From assembly GCF_000783395.1 (NCBI RefSeq), contig NZ_JSFK01000036.1, positions 1 to 43,416 on the forward strand: DNA of 43,416 bases, written 5' to 3'. Position 1 is the stretch's first letter, and the number at the start of each line of letters is the position of its first letter. A model generated the notes under the pieces. It ran no database searches. It was not told the DNA's origin and saw only the letters and a program-made list of their open reading frames with translations. A program made the position numbers and the translations under genes. The stretch comes from Pseudomonas chlororaphis (GTDB lineage: Bacteria > Pseudomonadota > Gammaproteobacteria > Pseudomonadales > Pseudomonadaceae). Positions 40,657-43,416 of the stretch are shown one piece after another.

Positions 40657-41778
40657 TCATGCTGACAGATCTGTCTGGGGTAATAGCTGCACCCCAAGAT
40701 ACAGCGCCAACATTCCGTCCAGCCGCAACGGATCAACTCCGCTCAACTCGGCAATCCGCTCCATCCGATAACGCAGGCTATTGCGATGAATCCCCAACGC
40801 ATCGGCACACGCCTGACTCTGGCCATCGTGCTCGCACCAGCTGCGCAACGTCGCCAGCAACTGGCCGTTGCCGTCCTTGGCGATCACCTTGCGCAGCGGC
40901 TTGAGCAATTCGTCCAGCGCATCGTCGTTGCGATGCCGCCACAGCATCACCGGCAATCGATAGCGGTTCAGCGTCAACAATCGCGAGTGCGGCAACACTT
41001 CCCGGCCATAGGCGAGCAAATCACCGACTCGTCGATAACAACGGCGCAGCCCCGCCAGTCCATCGGCCTGCCCGCCGACGGCGATGCGCAGAATCTTCCA
41101 GCCCAGGCCGTCGAGTTTTTCCAGCAGGCGATCATGCTCGACGTGCTGGCTCGCCGGCCGACACCACAGTAGCGATGACTTCGCCGAACTCACGCACCAA
41201 CTGTCCGGATAACGCGAAGTCAGCCAGGCACTCAGCGCCTCGACGGTTTGCCCCGGCCCATGCTCAAGGCCCAGCTCGAACAGATACGGCACCCGCGTCA
41301 ATTGCGGCTTGAGTCCGAGTTGCTGCGCCTCATCAACCAGGCGCGGCGAGTCCCCCGCCTCGCTCAACAGCAACGCCAGCAGATCATCACAACGCTGGCG
41401 CCGCCATTGCTGCTCGGCCTGCTGATTACGCTGGCCGACGAGCATTTCGGCGGTCATGCGCACCAGTTCGGCGTAAGTACGCAGTTGCTCCGGTTCACCG
41501 GTAATCCCGAGCACGCCGATCAAGCGCTGATCAAGCAACAGCGGCAGGTTGATGCCCGGTTGCACGCCTTTCAAATGCACCGCCGTTTGCGCGTCGATCT
41601 CCACCACGCGACCGTTGGCCAGCACCAGTTGCGCGCCTTCGTGACGGGTGTTGATGCGTTCAGGTTCACCACTGCCGAGGATCAGCCCCTGGCTGTCCAT
41701 GACATTGACGTTGTAGGGCAAAATGGCCATGGCCCGGTCGACGATGTCCTGGGCGAGGTCGTGATCGAGTTCGAACAT
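40657..41778 (-). CDS. cdaR: CdaR-type sugar diacid regulator
   Basis: A 373-residue transcription activator. The N-terminal sugar-diacid recognition domain (about 1-135) contains FELDHDLAQDIVDRAMAILP, DSQGLILGSGEPERI and INLPLLLDQRLIGVLGITGE. A GGDEF-like middle part follows, then the C-terminal PucR-type helix-turn-helix (ADALGIHRNSLRYRMERIAE). E. coli CdaR activates galactarate/glucarate/glycerate genes, and here glycerate kinase is directly downstream on the same strand while an MFS transporter is divergent. The start is ATG 41778 (AAGGA 11 bases before); the longer frame upstream covers the divergent promoter region. Confidence 0.9.
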   Translation of the reverse strand: MFELDHDLAQDIVDRAMAILPYNVNVMDSQGLILGSGEPERINTRHEGAQLVLANGRVVEIDAQTAVHLKGVQPGINLPLLLDQRLIGVLGITGEPEQLRTYAELVRMTAEMLVGQRNQQAEQQWRRQRCDDLLALLLSEAGDSPRLVDEAQQLGLKPQLTRVPYLFELGLEHGPGQTVEALSAWLTSRYPDSWCVSSAKSSLLWCRPASQHVEHDRLLEKLDGLGWKILRIAVGGQADGLAGLRRCYRRVGDLLAYGREVLPHSRLLTLNRYRLPVMLWRHRNDDALDELLKPLRKVIAKDGNGQLLATLRSWCEHDGQSQACADALGIHRNSLRYRMERIAELSGVDPLRLDGMLALYLGVQLLPQTDLSA

Positions 41779-41949
41779 AGCGGCGGCAATCCTTGATTTA
41801 TGGCACTGGCAGTTGTTCAGTCGCACAGGGTCTGGCGGCAAACCCTGTGCTCAGGCACAAAGACAATCCGGCCAAAGGTGACCGAGACTCTCGGGGCGAT
41901 CAACGTTACCCTTTGCATCGCAAAAAATCATAATAAAGAGAGAGCCGCT

Positions 41950-43260
41950 ATGTCGCAGAGCGCCGCAGCTACCCAGACCATCGTTGACGATAAAAATGCC
42001 GTCTACAAACGCATCACCCTGCGTTTGATTCCCTTCATCTTCATCTGCTACTTGTTCAACTACCTCGACCGGGTCAACGTTGGATTTGCCAAACTGCAGA
42101 TGCTCGACGCGCTGAAATTCAGCGAAACCGTGTACGGCCTCGGTGCCGGTATCTTCTTCATCGGCTACGTGTTGTGTGGCGTGCCGAGCAACCTGGCGTT
42201 GACCAAATTCGGCCCACGGCGCTGGATCGCGGTGATGATGATCACTTGGGGCACGCTGTCGACCTGCCTGTTGTTCGTCACCACCCCGACCGAGTTCTAC
42301 ACCCTGCGCCTGTTCACCGGTGCGGCCGAAGCCGGGTTCTTCCCGGGCGTTGTCTTGTACCTCTCGCAGTGGTTCCCGACCTTCCGCCGTGGCCGGATCA
42401 TGGCGTTGTTCATGTCGGCGATCCCGGTTTCCGGATTGCTCGGCAGCCCGTTCTCTGGCTGGATTCTCAATCACTTCGCGGCGGGCCAGGGCGGTCTGGC
42501 CGGCTGGCAGTGGATGTTTCTGCTGCAAGGCATTCCTACCGTCATCCTCGGCGCCCTCGCCTATTTCCTGCTGAGCGACAGCTTCGCCAACGCCAAGTGG
42601 CTGACCCCGCACGAACGTGCGGTGCTTGAGGCGGATCAGGCCGAAGATTTGGCCAACAAACCGAAAACCACTTCCGACTCGCTGCTGGCGGTGTTCAAGA
42701 ACCCGGCGATCTGGGCGTTCGGCCTGATCTACTTCTGCATCCAGAGTGGCGTGTACGCGATCAACTTCTGGCTGCCGTCGATCATCAAGAACCTTGGCTT
42801 CAGCGATAACCTGGTGATCGGTTGGTTGAGTGCGATTCCGTATCTGCTGGCGGCGGTGTTCATGCTGGTGGTCGGGCGTTCGGCGGACTTGCGCAAGGAG
42901 CGTCGCTGGCACTTGGTGGTACCGATGCTGATGGGCGCGATCGGTCTGGTGATTGCGGTGAACTTCGCGGCTAACCCGGCGATTGCGATTCTCGGTCTGA
43001 CCATTGCCACGATGGGTGCGCTGACTGGCCTGCCGATGTTCTGGCCGGTGCCGACGGCGATGTTGAGCGCGGGGGCTGCGGCCGGTGGTTTGGCGTTGAT
43101 CAACTCGATGGGGCAGATGGCTGGGTTCCTTAGCCCTTATCTGGTGGGTTGGGTCAAGGACAGCACCGGCTCGACGGATGCGGCGTTGTATCTGCTGGCG
43201 GGGGTGATTGTTGGCGGGAGTTTGCTGGCGCTGCGCATGACGCGGACGTTGCGGGCTTAA
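41950..43260 (+). CDS. MFS transporter, anion:cation symporter branch (sugar acid / dicarboxylate type)
   Basis: A 436-residue major facilitator with 12 predicted helices. The start is typical of the glucarate/galactarate/tartrate/phthalate permease group (RLIPFIFICYLFNYLDRVNV; VNVGFAKLQM), followed by RLFTGAAEAGFFPGVVLYLS and WFPTFRRGRIMALFMSAIPV. It is divergent from cdaR with 171 bases between the starts, so its substrate is probably glycerate or a sugar diacid that CdaR senses. AGAGAG precedes ATG 41950; the longer open frame upstream runs through the promoter region. The exact substrate is unproven. Confidence 0.88.
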   Translation: MSQSAAATQTIVDDKNAVYKRITLRLIPFIFICYLFNYLDRVNVGFAKLQMLDALKFSETVYGLGAGIFFIGYVLCGVPSNLALTKFGPRRWIAVMMITWGTLSTCLLFVTTPTEFYTLRLFTGAAEAGFFPGVVLYLSQWFPTFRRGRIMALFMSAIPVSGLLGSPFSGWILNHFAAGQGGLAGWQWMFLLQGIPTVILGALAYFLLSDSFANAKWLTPHERAVLEADQAEDLANKPKTTSDSLLAVFKNPAIWAFGLIYFCIQSGVYAINFWLPSIIKNLGFSDNLVIGWLSAIPYLLAAVFMLVVGRSADLRKERRWHLVVPMLMGAIGLVIAVNFAANPAIAILGLTIATMGALTGLPMFWPVPTAMLSAGAAAGGLALINSMGQMAGFLSPYLVGWVKDSTGSTDAALYLLAGVIVGGSLLALRMTRTLRA

Positions 43261-43279
43261 GTTTCTGATACACGGAAGA

Positions 43280-43304
43280 ACGGCCCTTTTCAGGGCCGTT
43301 TTTT
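43280..43304 (+). terminator. Rho-independent terminator after the MFS gene
   Basis: ACGGCCCT / AGGGCCGT around TTTC, then TTTTTT (43299-43304), 20 bases past the stop. Confidence 0.92.
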
Positions 43305-43349
43305 ATTGGGGTTTCGGCTTGGGTTTTGTGGTGTTCTGGAGATCTTTGC

Positions 43350-43416
43350 CCCCTCACCCCAGCCCTCCCGAAACGTCGGACCGCCCCCAGGGGGGCGAGG
43401 GGGAAAGGGAGCCGAT
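43350..43416. repeat. Partial intergenic repeat of the CCCCCTCACCCCAGCCCTC type, cut by window end
   Basis: CCCCTCACCCCAGCCCTCCC is followed by GGGGGGCGAGGGGGAAAGGG in inverted orientation, a C-rich/G-rich inverted repeat common between genes in fluorescens-group Pseudomonas. The rest lies outside the window. Confidence 0.55.

Noticed and set aside
41851..42912. Minus-strand frame opposite the MFS transporter
   Set aside because: Antisense shadow with Arg/Gln/Glu-rich low-complexity product; the plus strand is an intact transporter.

Overview
The window looks like a chromosomal segment of a fluorescens-group Pseudomonas. The evidence is the kgu (2-ketogluconate) cluster with PtxS-type operators, the AruH-type transaminase, the small DUF1652, DUF2790 and DUF3077-type proteins, and several families of Pseudomonas REP/REPIN repeats. 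Most of the DNA is GC-rich. Two stretches (about 780-8350 and 24,400-30,490) and two small loci (11,570-12,055 and 16,663-16,869) are visibly AT-richer and read as accessory DNA. No rRNA, tRNA, insertion sequence or CRISPR array was found.

Region 1 (1-8,410) is the end of a type VI secretion vgrG island. A VgrG missing its 5' end is followed by a VRR-NUC nuclease effector. After it comes an array of immunity-type genes from two unrelated families: DUF3396, PoNi, DUF3396, a short remnant ORF, a DUF3396 copy with a shortened C-terminus, PoNi, and a PoNi copy broken by a one-base frameshift. Region 2 (8,410-16,990) is ordinary chromosome: small Pseudomonas proteins, ecotin, a NIPSNAP protein, an ACT-less threonine dehydratase with an apparent Ile-codon attenuation leader, a methyltransferase, and a TPR / ECF sigma / anti-sigma operon whose sigma gene has no normal start codon. 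Region 3 (17,000-24,340) holds a two-component system divergent from a two-gene RND efflux pump, then a DUF1345 membrane protein.

Region 4 (24,400-30,490) is an accessory island: a small beta-rich protein, an autotransporter, and a two-gene operon of large beta-sandwich proteins of unknown function. Region 5 (30,560-36,000) is ptxS-kguE-kguK-kguT-kguD for 2-ketogluconate uptake and conversion to 6-phosphogluconate, with two PtxS operators and Crc/Hfq-type AAnAAnAA motifs at translation starts. Region 6 (36,100-43,300) holds aruH, a chemoreceptor, and a sugar-diacid/glycerate group: glycerate kinase, CdaR and a divergent MFS transporter.

The most interesting signal crosses these regions. Four copies of a 20-bp LuxR-type box (CTGTCA-N4-TGACAG) lie 80-93 bases upstream of four unlinked genes or operons of unknown function, all AT-rich, and three of the four have an AT-rich -10-like sequence at the expected distance. 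This suggests a dispersed quorum-sensing (or LuxR-solo) regulon of small and large beta-rich proteins. In one copy the box is the centre of a 52-bp near-perfect palindrome.
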